From CF-162 sp040882565 (GTDB taxonomy: Bacteria > Chloroflexota > Dehalococcoidia > SM23-28-2 > RBG-16-64-32), in assembly GCA_040882565.1 (NCBI GenBank), contig JBBEAZ010000015.1:1-64000 (forward strand): a DNA stretch of 64,000 bases, read 5' to 3'. The number at the start of each line of letters is the position of its first letter. Position 1 is the first letter of the stretch. The position numbers were made by a program, and so were the translations under genes. Positions 34,186-42,823 of this stretch are shown in pieces. Under the pieces are notes generated by a model that saw nothing but the letters and a program-made list of their open reading frames with translations, searched no databases and was not told the DNA's origin.

Positions 34186-35613
34186 GTGACCGACGATACG
34201 TTCGCCCGCATCGACGCCATCTTTCGCCCGCGCTCCGTGGCCGTCGTCGGCGCCTCCGCCAACCCCGACACCCCCGGCTACGACTACGTGAAGTCGATGC
34301 AGGAGTTCGGCTTCAAGGGCGACATCTATCCCGTCAACCCAAAGGGCGGCGAGATCCTCGGCCTGCCCGTCTACGGCTCCGTCGGCGACATCCCCGGCGA
34401 CGTCGACTACGTGATCTCCTGTATCCCCGCCGACCACATCCTCGACGTCGTTCGCGACTGCGGCAAACGCAACGTCAAGGCGCTCCAGCTCTTCACCGGC
34501 CGCTTCAGCGAGACCGGTCGTGAGGAAGACGCCGAGGCCGAGCGACATCTGCTCAACGCAGCCCTCACCGCCGGCGTGCGGCTGATCGGCCCGAACTGCA
34601 TGGGCCTGCTCTACCCGGAGCACGGCATGTCATTCCGGGGCGATATGTCGCACGAGCCCGGCAACATCGGCTTCCTTTCGCAGAGCGGCAACCTCCTCTT
34701 TGAGATCACCCACTACGGCGGCCCGCGCGGCCTGCGCTTCTCCAAGGCGATCAGCTACGGCAACGGCGTCGACCTCGACGAGAGCGATTTCATGACCTAC
34801 TTTGGCGACGACCCCGAGACCAAGGTCGTCGGCGCCTACGTTGAAGGCGTCCGCGATGGCCGGCGCTTCCTCGACGCGCTCAAGCGGGCGTCTGCCAACA
34901 AGCCAGTCGTCGTCCTAAAGGGTGGCCGGACCCGGGCAGGCGGGCGCGCCGCCGCCTCGCACACCGCTGCGCTCGCCGGCGCCTCCGCCGTCTGGGACGC
35001 AGCCCTCGCCCAGGCCGGCTGCCTTGCCGTCGATACCGTCGAGCATCTCATCGACATGCTACTCGCCTTCTCGCGCATGCAGCCGGGCACAGGGCGGCGC
35101 CTCGGCATGGTTGGCTCAGGCGGCGGCCGTTCTGTGCTGACCGCGGACCTTTGCGAGGAACTTGGCCTCGCTGTCCCTCCCTTGCCCACCGACGTCGAAG
35201 CAAAAGTCGCCGAACGGGCGCCAGGCCTCGCTGGCTGGGTCACCAACCCCGTCGACCAATCGATCCTCGCCAGCAGCGGCGTCGGCGGTGGCCAGGTGCT
35301 CGAGTGGTTCGACGACAGCCCCGAAATCGACCTTCTCCTCGCCAACATGAACGAGGCCTGGGCCTTCGGCCGCCCCAATGCCGCCGAAATTCTCCCCCGC
35401 ATCGCCGACCGCTTCATCAAAGTCGGCGAGCGCACCCGCAAACCCTACGCCGTCGTCCTCGGCCCCTCCGACTACCCCGAACAAGTCCGCTGGCAAATGG
35501 TCTCCGATATGCGTGAACGCCTCGCCACCGCCGGCCTCGCCCTCTACCCAAGCGTCGAACGCGCCGTCCGCGCCCTCGCCGCCTTCACCACATACTGGCA
35601 ACGGCGCGCTTAG
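34186..35613 (+). CDS. CoA-binding acyl-CoA ligase (NDP-forming) alpha-type protein
   Basis: This 475-residue protein starts at GTG 34186. It has the CoA-binding Rossmann domain (SVAVVGASANPDTPGYD), LIGPNCMGL, and the succinyl-CoA-ligase flavodoxin-like domains (IGFLSQSGNLLFEI, KPVVVLKGGRTRAGG, AASHTAALAG with the phospho-His region). It corresponds to the alpha part of ADP-forming acyl-CoA synthetases; the ATP-grasp beta part is missing and must be elsewhere if the protein is active. Confidence 0.85.
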   Translation: MTDDTFARIDAIFRPRSVAVVGASANPDTPGYDYVKSMQEFGFKGDIYPVNPKGGEILGLPVYGSVGDIPGDVDYVISCIPADHILDVVRDCGKRNVKALQLFTGRFSETGREEDAEAERHLLNAALTAGVRLIGPNCMGLLYPEHGMSFRGDMSHEPGNIGFLSQSGNLLFEITHYGGPRGLRFSKAISYGNGVDLDESDFMTYFGDDPETKVVGAYVEGVRDGRRFLDALKRASANKPVVVLKGGRTRAGGRAAASHTAALAGASAVWDAALAQAGCLAVDTVEHLIDMLLAFSRMQPGTGRRLGMVGSGGGRSVLTADLCEELGLAVPPLPTDVEAKVAERAPGLAGWVTNPVDQSILASSGVGGGQVLEWFDDSPEIDLLLANMNEAWAFGRPNAAEILPRIADRFIKVGERTRKPYAVVLGPSDYPEQVRWQMVSDMRERLATAGLALYPSVERAVRALAAFTTYWQRRA

Positions 35614-35615
35614 CG

Positions 35616-35660
35616 GTCTCGTTCCCTGAGGAACGAAGGGCCTCGGCGCAGCGAAGGCGA
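35616..35660 (+). repeat. CGTTCCCTGAGGAACG hairpin repeat, copy 1
   Basis: CGTTCC-ctga-GGAACG followed by AAGGGCCTCGGCGCAGCGAAGGCGAGC (given in parts: AAGGGCCTCGGC, GCAGCGAAGGCGAGC). A near-identical segment lies at 55099-55147. Both follow the 3' end of a plus-strand gene and both precede an R1 copy. Confidence 0.65.
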
Positions 35661-35788
35661 GCACACCCCCCAACTGCGCGAATCGCACCGACGTGCCACC
35701 ACATCTGTTTCGTGACCGTTAGCGCGGCCCCGCCCCCAACAACCCCACCTCCGCCGCGCAGCCACAACCTACGCGATGCCCAAACGCC

Positions 35789-35910
35789 AAGGTGCAGCGG
35801 AGCCGCTGCCGGGGGGTGTCCCCCCGGCAATTCCAATTTTATGTGGGGGGCGGGGGGTGGGGGCCGCGCAGCATCGCGCGGGGGCAAAAGTGGAGCCAAA
35901 CGCAAACGCG
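35789..35910 (+). repeat. R1 dispersed repeat, copy 3, with tail module
   Basis: GCAGCGG-ag-CCGCTGC, then GGGGGGTGTCCCCCC and GTGGGGGGCGGGGGGTGGGGG. A 3' module follows (CCGCGCAGCATCGCGCG ... GTGGAGCCAAACGC) that recurs after copies 5, 13 and 14. It sits between the convergent CoA-ligase-like and DinB genes. Confidence 0.85.
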
Positions 35911-35915
35911 AAGGA

Positions 35916-35937
35916 GGTCAGGCGTTAACGCCTGACC
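35916..35937. terminator. Perfect 22-bp palindrome between convergent genes
   Basis: The palindrome has an 11-bp arm GGTCAGGCGTT and its exact complement AACGCCTGACC, with no loop. It lies 29 bp beyond the 3' end of the DinB gene, in a 352-bp convergent gap. It could be a bidirectional terminator, although no T-run follows. Confidence 0.5.
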
Positions 35938-35965
35938 CCTCGCCAATCACGCGAAAAGCGCACCC

Positions 35966-36484
35966 CTAGAACGGGTACCCCGTCGCCCCCTGCACACCCT
36001 TCAGCGCCGATATCTCCCCAACGTGGTTCGCCGGGTGAATCAGCGCCCCGATGCCGAGGAAATACGCCAGCGAGTGCTTCCCGAACCCCGGAATGTCCAC
36101 TTCCTTGTCCAGGTCGCTTTCCGACAGCGTGTCCACATACGACAGCGTGTTCGCGTACACCGCCTGCGCGTACTTGCGCGCCTGCCCCAGGTCCAGCTTC
36201 ACACGGTTCGCCCACCCGAAAGTGTCGCCACCGGGAGCCGGCGGCGGCTCGCTTGCGCCCGTCTTGCCCGCCCATTCGCCCATCAACAGCGGCGTCTGCC
36301 CACGCAGCATCATATTCACGATGAAATCTTCCGATATCACGATGTGGGCGTAAAGCGCCCCGATCGGGTGGGCCTTGCCGCCGGGTATGTTGTCGCACAA
36401 CTCGGGAGTCAGGTCCGCAACCGTGCCCTCCACAATTTCGTGCGATGCATTTATCTGCTCGCGCATGAGTTCAGTAGCTTTCAT
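35966..36484 (-). CDS. DinB family protein
   Basis: This 172-residue four-helix metal-binding protein has likely His ligands in KAHPIGALYAHIVIS and HPANHVGEISALKG (H-x3-H). The ATG at 36484 is chosen because AAGGAGAG lies just upstream. The family includes thiol-dependent transferases; no specific reaction can be given. Confidence 0.8.
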   Translation of the reverse strand: MKATELMREQINASHEIVEGTVADLTPELCDNIPGGKAHPIGALYAHIVISEDFIVNMMLRGQTPLLMGEWAGKTGASEPPPAPGGDTFGWANRVKLDLGQARKYAQAVYANTLSYVDTLSESDLDKEVDIPGFGKHSLAYFLGIGALIHPANHVGEISALKGVQGATGYPF

Positions 36485-36738
36485 CGGGCTCTCCTTCTGC
36501 TCTATTCGTTTCGGCGCGATTATAGGGCGTCGCGACTCTCGCCCGTCAAGCAGATCGTCGGCGCCTTCCCCCAACCTGGTAGCGAGGCCTTACTCCCCGA
36601 ACACACGCCCGATCCCCTCAACGCTTGCGCTGCCCCCACCAGCTGGCCACGGCCATCGACTCAGCAGGCCTCCACTCCCACACCGAGACAACGCTCAACG
36701 CACCGACAACCCGACACCCATCCACCCCGCACTGACTC

Positions 36739-36790
36739 AAGGTACGGCGGAGCGCTGCCGGTTGTTCGGGGGTGTTCCCCCGGCCAATCA
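36739..36790 (+). repeat. R1 dispersed repeat, copy 4 (degenerate)
   Basis: AAGGTACGGCGGAGCGCTGCC followed by TTCGGGGGTGTTCCCCCGG. The G-rich tail is missing. It is first in a tandem group with spacing of about 166 and 162 bp to copies 5 and 6. The 36485-37245 gap is 761 bp and otherwise holds no gene. Confidence 0.7.
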
Positions 36791-36904
36791 ACATCCCGCT
36801 CGCGCCATCCACCGCCTAGAGATGTGCCGGTGGCACGTCTCCCACGCCACGCTGACGCCCAACTCTCGCCGGGTGCAGCGACCCGCGGCTGCAATCCAAC
36901 GCGG

Positions 36905-37020
36905 AGGTGCAGCGGAGCGCTGCCGGGGGCTTCGGGGGTGTCCCCCCGACACCCCAATTTTATGAGGTGGGGGCGGGGCCGCACAGCATCGAGCCGAGTG
37001 CACCAGTGGAGCCCCACCCC
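36905..37020 (+). repeat. R1 dispersed repeat, copy 5, with tail module
   Basis: GCAGCG-gag-CGCTGC, GGGGGTGTCCCCC and GGTGGGGGCGGGG, then the tail module CCGCACAGCATCGAGCCGAG ... GTGGAGCCCCACC. It is in the DinB/hydrolase divergent gap. Confidence 0.85.
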
Positions 37021-37066
37021 AAACGCATGTCGTGTGCGGCGACGCCCGCCGTGGCACTCCCACGCC

Positions 37067-37172
37067 AAGGTGCAGCGGAGCCGCTGCTTGGGGGTTTCCC
37101 TACGGGCCCGTCTGGGCGGGGGGTGTCCCCCCGACACCCCTATCCCCCTGGGGGTGGGGTGGGGGGCACAGC
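37067..37172 (+). repeat. R1 dispersed repeat, copy 6 (long form)
   Basis: GCAGCGG-ag-CCGCTGC followed by the optional block TTCCCTACGGGCCCGTCTGG, then GGGGGGTGTCCCCCC and GGGGGTGGGGTGGGGGG. It ends about 75 bp before the alpha/beta hydrolase start, so it lies close to that promoter. Confidence 0.87.
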
Positions 37173-37245
37173 ACGAACCCCCCAGATCGCCTTGCTGGTA
37201 GGATAGTGACGCCACAAACGTGGACTACACAAGAGGGGACACTCC

Positions 37246-38061
37246 ATGCCAGACGCAACCATCAACGGCGTACGACTGAGCTTCGAACTCCACGGCGAAA
37301 GCGGCCCACCGCTCGTCCTCGTCCACGGCTACACCGGCGACATCACCGATTGGCGCCACCAGTTGCCCGCCTTCTCCCCCTCGTTCCGCACCCTCATCAT
37401 CGACCTCCGCGGCCACGGCCAATCCGAAGCGCCAGCCGACCGCTCCGCCTACTCGATCGGACACTTCGCAGACGAAGTCGAAGCTCTCATCGATGAAGTC
37501 GGCATCGATCGCTACCACCTGCTCGGCCACTCCATGGGCGGTGCCATCACCCAGGAGATCGCCCTGCGCAGCCCCGGCCGCCTCCTCTCCTTGACCTTAC
37601 ACGACACCTCCGACGGCTTCGGCGCGTCCTTCTCCAATCCCAACCTCGCCATCTGGATCAACTACCGTCACAAGGTCGCCGAAGAGCAGGGCATGCTCGC
37701 CGTCTCGAAGCTCACCTCGCCCTTCCCGGCACCACCATACATGCCCGCCGAGAGAACAGCCGAGACCGCGGTCCGCCTCTCGAAGATGTCCGTCGACTCG
37801 TTCATCGGCGCCTGGCACGGCCTCTCTGACTGGCCTGGTTCCAAGGATCGCGCCGCGGGCATCGAAGCGCCGACGCTCGTCATCTACGGCGACCTCGACG
37901 CCGGCTTCCTCGTCGACGCCGCGAAGCGCCTCGCAACCGCGATCCCCGATGCGGAACTCGCGGTGGTGCCCCAGGCCGCCCATTCCCCACAATTCGAGCG
38001 TCCGGAGCTCTTCAACGCCGCCCTCGGCGCCTTCCTCAACCGCGTCTCCGGCGAACGCTAG
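37246..38061 (+). CDS. Alpha/beta hydrolase
   Basis: This 271-residue hydrolase has the oxyanion HGYTGD motif, nucleophile Ser in GHSMGGAIT, Asp in YGDLDAG and His in AAHSPQFERP. A GAGGGG site precedes the ATG. Its stop overlaps the stop of the convergent ABC gene through CTAG. The substrate is unknown. Confidence 0.9.
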   Translation: MPDATINGVRLSFELHGESGPPLVLVHGYTGDITDWRHQLPAFSPSFRTLIIDLRGHGQSEAPADRSAYSIGHFADEVEALIDEVGIDRYHLLGHSMGGAITQEIALRSPGRLLSLTLHDTSDGFGASFSNPNLAIWINYRHKVAEEQGMLAVSKLTSPFPAPPYMPAERTAETAVRLSKMSVDSFIGAWHGLSDWPGSKDRAAGIEAPTLVIYGDLDAGFLVDAAKRLATAIPDAELAVVPQAAHSPQFERPELFNAALGAFLNRVSGER

Positions 38062-39188
38062 ACCGGCGTCGTCGTCGGCTTCGGCGCCCCGATCGCCTCC
38101 TCGGTCTCCGGATCGAACAGCTGTATTCGCTCCGTATCGAACGCCAGCGTCATCGCCTGCCCGGGCCGTGTTTGCACCCGCGGGTCAAGCCGCGCAAGGA
38201 ATGTGCGCCCTCCCAGCGTCAAGTGTGCGATTGTTTCGTTGCCCAGCAGCTCGATGACCTCCACCTCAGCCTCAACCTCGGCGTGCTCGATCCCGGGCGG
38301 CACATACTCCAGCGCGTGGATGTTCTCCGGCCGCATCCCGACCACGAGCGGCTGCCCGGCCCGCGATTCCAGGTCACTCTTTCGCGAAGCGGGCACCGGC
38401 AGGCGGAAGCCCGCCAGATCCAGGTAAAGCTGGCCGCCCTCGGCGGAGATCGCCCCGTTGAAGAAATTCATCGCCGGGCTACCGATGAAACCTGCCACAA
38501 ACATGTTCGCAGGCTCGTCGTAGAGCTGGCCCGGTGTCCCCACCTGCTTAATCACACCCGCGTTCATGACGACGATTCGCGTCGCCATCGTCATCGCCTC
38601 CACCTGGTCGTGCGTAACGTAGACAAACGTCGTCCCTAGCCGCAGGTGCAGCTTGCTGATCTCCGCCCGCGTCTGCACGCGCAGCTTGGCGTCCAGGTTT
38701 GACAGGGGCTCGTCGAACAGGAACACTGCCGGGTCGCGCACGATCGCCCGTCCCAGCGCCACCCGTTGCCGCTGCCCACCGGATAACGCCCGCGGCTTGC
38801 GCTTGAGAAGCGCCTCGATCCCGAGAATACGCGCTGCCTCATCGACACGGAGCTTTATATCTTCCTTCGGCACTTTGCGCAGTGAAAGGCCGAACGCCAT
38901 ATTGTCGTAGACGCTCATGTGCGGGTACAGCGCGTACGACTGGAAGACCATCGCGATGTCACGGTCCTTCGCCGGCACGTCGTTCACCACGCGGTCGCCG
39001 ATGCTGATCGTGCCCGAAGTGATCTCCTCGAGACCCGCCAGCATCCGCAACGTCGTGGACTTGCCACATCCGGACGGACCAACGAGCACCAGGAACTCCT
39101 TGTCCGCTATTTCGAGGTCGAAGTCAATCACAGCCGGCTGCTCGCCTCCGAAGTCCTTGTATACATGCTCGAACGTCACGCTTGCCAT
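38058..39188 (-). CDS. Sugar ABC transporter ATP-binding protein (CUT1, MsmK/UgpC type)
   Basis: This 376-residue ATPase has Walker A GPSGCGKSTTLRM, signature LSGGQRQRVALGRA, Walker B VFLFDEPLSNLDAKLR and the switch His in VTHDQVEAMT, followed by a C-terminal TOBE/OB region typical of MalK-like subunits. It is the last gene of the cluster binding protein, two permeases, ATPase. Confidence 0.93.
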   Translation of the reverse strand: MASVTFEHVYKDFGGEQPAVIDFDLEIADKEFLVLVGPSGCGKSTTLRMLAGLEEITSGTISIGDRVVNDVPAKDRDIAMVFQSYALYPHMSVYDNMAFGLSLRKVPKEDIKLRVDEAARILGIEALLKRKPRALSGGQRQRVALGRAIVRDPAVFLFDEPLSNLDAKLRVQTRAEISKLHLRLGTTFVYVTHDQVEAMTMATRIVVMNAGVIKQVGTPGQLYDEPANMFVAGFIGSPAMNFFNGAISAEGGQLYLDLAGFRLPVPASRKSDLESRAGQPLVVGMRPENIHALEYVPPGIEHAEVEAEVEVIELLGNETIAHLTLGGRTFLARLDPRVQTRPGQAMTLAFDTERIQLFDPETEEAIGAPKPTTTPV

Positions 39189-39195
39189 CGCCCTC

Positions 39196-40149
39196 CTAGC
39201 CCTTCACTGAACCTGCCAGGATGCCCTGAACGAAGTAGCGCTGCAACGCGAAGAAGATCGCTAGCGGTAGCGCCATCGAGATGAATGCCGCGGCCGTCAG
39301 CAGCTGGTACTGCGTGCCGAAGGAGCTGACCAGCGAACTGATGCGCAGCGTCATCGGTGCCAGCTCCGGATCGCCCAGCAAAATCAGAGAAACGAGAAGG
39401 TCGTTCCAGACCCAGAGGAACTGGAAGATCGTCAGCGCAGCGATCGCCGGCATCGAAAGGGGAATGATCAGGCGGAAGAAGATGCGCGCATCCGAGGCGC
39501 CGTCGATGTACGCCGACTCCAGGATGTCGCGCGGGATCGAACCGAAGAAGTTCCGTAACAAGTAGACGGCGAAGGGCAAGCCGTAAGCCGTATGCGCCAT
39601 CCAGATGCCGATATAGCTGCTCGTGCCAAAAACGCGCCCGCCAAGCAGTGGCATCTCCGCGTCGATCGTCAGGTCCGTGTACAGCCTCAGCACCGGGATC
39701 AGCGTCATCTGCAGCGGTACAACCAGCAGTCCCACCATCACTATGAAGAGGGCGTTGCGGCCGGGGAACTGCATCCACGCGAACGCATAGGCGGCAAAGG
39801 CCGCGACCAGCACGACGAAGAAGGTGCTCGGAATCGTGATGATCAGGCTGTTAATGAACGCCCGGTCCATCGAACGCGTCGTCAAGACGTCTTCGTAGTT
39901 CGCCAGCGTCAGGTCGAACGGGTGGGTGAATGCGTTCCACCATCCGGATGTCACGACGTCGCCCGGCTCGCGGAACGAACTGAGCAGAAGCGCGAGCGTC
40001 GGGATGCTCCAGAGCAGAGCCAGGAAGATCACCAACAGGTGCAGTGGCAATCGCCGGAACGTCCGCCGCAGGATGGCGGCGACCGGCTGACGCCTCACCC
40101 TCAGCGGCGCCGGCGCCGCGTCGCTGACTTCGCCGGCGTTCCCCGCCAT
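39196..40149 (-). CDS. Carbohydrate ABC transporter permease (MalG type)
   Basis: This 317-residue inner-membrane permease has six membrane segments. The coupling EAA loop reads ESAYIDGASDARIFFRLIIP. The ATG at 40149 overlaps the stop of the upstream permease (TGATG). It forms the channel with the MalF-type partner. Confidence 0.92.
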   Translation of the reverse strand: MAGNAGEVSDAAPAPLRVRRQPVAAILRRTFRRLPLHLLVIFLALLWSIPTLALLLSSFREPGDVVTSGWWNAFTHPFDLTLANYEDVLTTRSMDRAFINSLIITIPSTFFVVLVAAFAAYAFAWMQFPGRNALFIVMVGLLVVPLQMTLIPVLRLYTDLTIDAEMPLLGGRVFGTSSYIGIWMAHTAYGLPFAVYLLRNFFGSIPRDILESAYIDGASDARIFFRLIIPLSMPAIAALTIFQFLWVWNDLLVSLILLGDPELAPMTLRISSLVSSFGTQYQLLTAAAFISMALPLAIFFALQRYFVQGILAGSVKG

Positions 40150-41111
40150 CAGCGCGTCTCCTCTTGGAACTGGAAGCGGCGGATGCTGATCACCATGATC
40201 GGCACTACCCACATGAGCAGCACTACGGCGAGCGCCGCGCCCCGCCCAAACTCGCCCTGCCTGAACGCTTCCGTATAGAAGAGCGTTGCGACGACATCCG
40301 TCTCGGCCCTTCCCCCGGTCATCACCCAGACTAGATCGAACTTTTTGAGCGCCTGGATCACCAGCGTCGTCGCGACGACTACGATGGTCGGCGAGAGGAT
40401 GGGCAGGATGATGCGCCGGAATATCTGCCATTCCCCGGCGCCGTCTACGCGCGCCGCTTCCAACACTTCCGTCGAGATGCCTTTGAGGCCGGCCGAAAGG
40501 ACGACCATTGCGAAACCAGCCCACATCCAGACGCCCACCATGACCAGCGCAAAGTTGTTCACCTGCAACGGCCCCCACGCCGTGTCCGGACCGGCATCGG
40601 TGAACGGTGTCTGGGGCGAACCCCGGTCGAGCAGCCAGGCCGTCGAATCGCTCCCAGCGGCCGTCTTGAGCGCATTGATGGTGCCGACATCCGGGTTGAA
40701 CTCATACATGAAACGCCAAATCACCGACGCCGCAACAAACGAGATCGCCATCGGGATGAAGATCGTGGACTTCGCGACCGCCTCATAGCGGACGCGAGCC
40801 GCCAGCATGGCAAACAGCAGGCCGATCGGCACCGTCAGTCCGGTGAACACGATCAGCCAGAAAGCGTTGTTGTAGAGTGCCGCGTGCGTATTGCTGACGA
40901 GCGGCCGCGGGTTGTCGATGATGAACTCGTAGTTGTCGAGACCGACGAACTTGTCCGGGTCATCGATCAGGTCCCAGATGCCGCCGGCGGAGTCGGCGTC
41001 CATGAAGCTGGTGACAAAAGTGTTCAGCACAGGGTAGAGCAAGAACACTGAGACCAGCACCACCGCCGGCGAAAGCCAGATCCAGGGCGTCCACCATCTT
41101 CGGCCTATCAT
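40149..41111 (-). CDS. Carbohydrate ABC transporter permease (MalF type)
   Basis: This 320-residue permease has six or more membrane segments and the EAA loop EAARVDGAGEWQIFRRIILP. It is preceded by a binding-protein gene and followed by the MalG partner with overlapping codons. A hairpin between binding protein and permease probably sets their relative expression. Confidence 0.92.
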   Translation of the reverse strand: MIGRRWWTPWIWLSPAVVLVSVFLLYPVLNTFVTSFMDADSAGGIWDLIDDPDKFVGLDNYEFIIDNPRPLVSNTHAALYNNAFWLIVFTGLTVPIGLLFAMLAARVRYEAVAKSTIFIPMAISFVAASVIWRFMYEFNPDVGTINALKTAAGSDSTAWLLDRGSPQTPFTDAGPDTAWGPLQVNNFALVMVGVWMWAGFAMVVLSAGLKGISTEVLEAARVDGAGEWQIFRRIILPILSPTIVVVATTLVIQALKKFDLVWVMTGGRAETDVVATLFYTEAFRQGEFGRGAALAVVLLMWVVPIMVISIRRFQFQEETR

Positions 41112-41129
41112 CGCGCGGAATTATCAACC

Positions 41130-41161
41130 GGTGGGGCAGCCCTGACACGGGCTACCCCACC
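41130..41161 (-). terminator. Intra-operon hairpin between binding protein and permease
   Basis: GGTGGGG and CCCCACC, then AGCCC and GGGCT, pair across a C-A mismatch with a 6-nt loop. It sits in the 65-bp gap after the solute-binding protein stop. This position is typical of stem-loops that keep binding-protein mRNA more abundant than permease mRNA. Confidence 0.6.
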
Positions 41162-41176
41162 AGAAATCAGCAGTCC

Positions 41177-42535
41177 TTATTCGTACGATGCCGCAATCTG
41201 GGCCAGGATGTCGTCCAGGTTCCCTCCGGAGAGGTACGCCTGCACGCCCTCGAAGACGGCCCCCTGCGGGGCGGAACCCTGCGCGTCGTCCAGGTCGAAG
41301 CGGAAGATAGCATCGGAGCTACCCAGCACTTCGGCGATCCTGCGATCGATCTCTGTCGGGTAGGCGTCGAGCGAGACCTCTTTGTTCACCGTGAGGAAGC
41401 CGCCCGCCGCCACCCAGATCTCTTGGGCCGCCGGCGTCGCGACGTGCTCCATGAACGAGCAGGTCGTCTCGTCGTTGTTGAACATGATCGCGATGTTGCC
41501 GTCACCGGTCACACCGCCCGCGAACTCGTCAGTGATCGTCGGGAACGGGAAGAAGTCGAAGTCCTCACCCGCCACCAGGCCTTCAGGGAAGCCCAGCGCC
41601 GTGTCCGTGATGAACCCGGAGTTGAAGGCGCCCAGGTAGTGCATGTACGCGCCCGGCGGGTCATCGAACAGCGGCAGGCTGCCTTCGGAGAACGTCGTCG
41701 CCTGCGCCTGCGTGGCCCCACCGATGACGTAGCCGTCTGTCAGCGTGATCTCGCCGTACTTCTCCCAGGCCGCCTTCACGCGGTCATCCGTGTAAGGGAT
41801 CTCGCCGGAAGCCACTTGGTCATAGACGTCCGGGCCGGACTCCTTGATCAGGAACTGCTGGATGAAGTCGGAGCCGGGGAACCCGGTACCCCCGTTGGCG
41901 AACTCGGCCACGCTCCAGGGCGTGCCGCTGTCGCTGACGATCTGGTCCGAGAGCGCGATCAGCTCGTCGTAGGTCTCAGGGATTTCGTAGCTGGCTGCTT
42001 CGAAGGCCGGCGGGCTGTACCAGACGGTGCCCTTCATGCCGCTCTTGAAGAGGAACCCGTAGACTTCGCCGTCGACCGTGAAGTCGTCAAGGCTCGCTCC
42101 GTACATCGACTCCATCTCGGCCATATCGATGTTGGCGCAAGAGCTGAGAGGCATCAGGTGACCCTCGGCCTGAAGTTCCCGGAAGAAGCCGAGGTTGGCC
42201 GGGAAGTAGACGTCCGGCGCGTTGTTGCCCTCCACCCGGGTGCGCACTGTCTCGACATCGTCGCGCGTGCCGGTGTAACTCAGGCTGCCGCCGGTCTCAG
42301 ATTCCCACGGAGCGACCAGCGCGCGGAGGTTGTCCTCCTCCTCTGCTCCCCACAAACTAATGACGTCTACGTCGCCGATGTCGCCGCCGCCGGTTGGCTC
42401 GCCACCGGTACCGGTCGGCGCGGTGGTCCCACCGTCATCGTCATCGTCGCCACAAGCCGCGATGCCTAGCGCGAGAGCGATTACGAGCAAAATGCTGACT
42501 ATCGGCGACCATGGTCGCCCTATGCTGAATTGCAT
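41177..42535 (-). CDS. Sugar ABC transporter solute-binding lipoprotein
   Basis: This 452-residue protein has a signal peptide with lipobox LGIAAC, so it is membrane-anchored outside the cell. GDDDDDGG and a Thr/Gly-rich linker follow the lipid Cys. The rest is a CUT1 binding protein (VISLWGAEEEDN, ARNVYFP-type region APDVYFPANLGF). The sugar is unknown. An AGAGGTG site precedes the ATG. Confidence 0.9.
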   Translation of the reverse strand: MQFSIGRPWSPIVSILLVIALALGIAACGDDDDDGGTTAPTGTGGEPTGGGDIGDVDVISLWGAEEEDNLRALVAPWESETGGSLSYTGTRDDVETVRTRVEGNNAPDVYFPANLGFFRELQAEGHLMPLSSCANIDMAEMESMYGASLDDFTVDGEVYGFLFKSGMKGTVWYSPPAFEAASYEIPETYDELIALSDQIVSDSGTPWSVAEFANGGTGFPGSDFIQQFLIKESGPDVYDQVASGEIPYTDDRVKAAWEKYGEITLTDGYVIGGATQAQATTFSEGSLPLFDDPPGAYMHYLGAFNSGFITDTALGFPEGLVAGEDFDFFPFPTITDEFAGGVTGDGNIAIMFNNDETTCSFMEHVATPAAQEIWVAAGGFLTVNKEVSLDAYPTEIDRRIAEVLGSSDAIFRFDLDDAQGSAPQGAVFEGVQAYLSGGNLDDILAQIAASYE

Positions 42536-42680
42536 GCCTACACCTCTTCTTTCCGCTTACCAAGCACGCTCAGTGCGCAGCCAATATAGCAGTGAAAGCG
42601 CCCTACCGGCGTTACATGAGATTACAGAACGATAGCAGACTGTCCGCCGTATGCGACCGCTAGTTGGCACAGCAACCTGG

Positions 42681-42760
42681 AGGTGCAGCGACGGACGCTG
42701 CCGGGGGTCTGGGGGTGTCCCCCGGACAAACTCTTCTTCTTGGGTGGGGTGGGGGGCGGG
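42681..42760 (+). repeat. R1 dispersed repeat, copy 7, ending in the assembly gap
   Basis: GCAGCG-acgga-CGCTGC and GGGGGTGTCCCCC are followed by TGGGTGGGGTGGGGGGCGGG, which runs straight into the N gap. The 42536-42823 interval holds no gene. Confidence 0.85.
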
Positions 42761-42770
42761 NNNNNNNNNN
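42761..42770. other. Assembly gap (10 N)
   Basis: Ten Ns of arbitrary size mark a scaffold join exactly in the G-rich tail of R1 copy 7. The true length between the flanks is unknown, so a gene or more R1 units could be missing here. Confidence 0.98.
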
Positions 42771-42823
42771 ACGATCCGCGGCTCCGGAACCCGTCGCTCG
42801 TGGGGGGGGTCCGGGCGCGCCGC

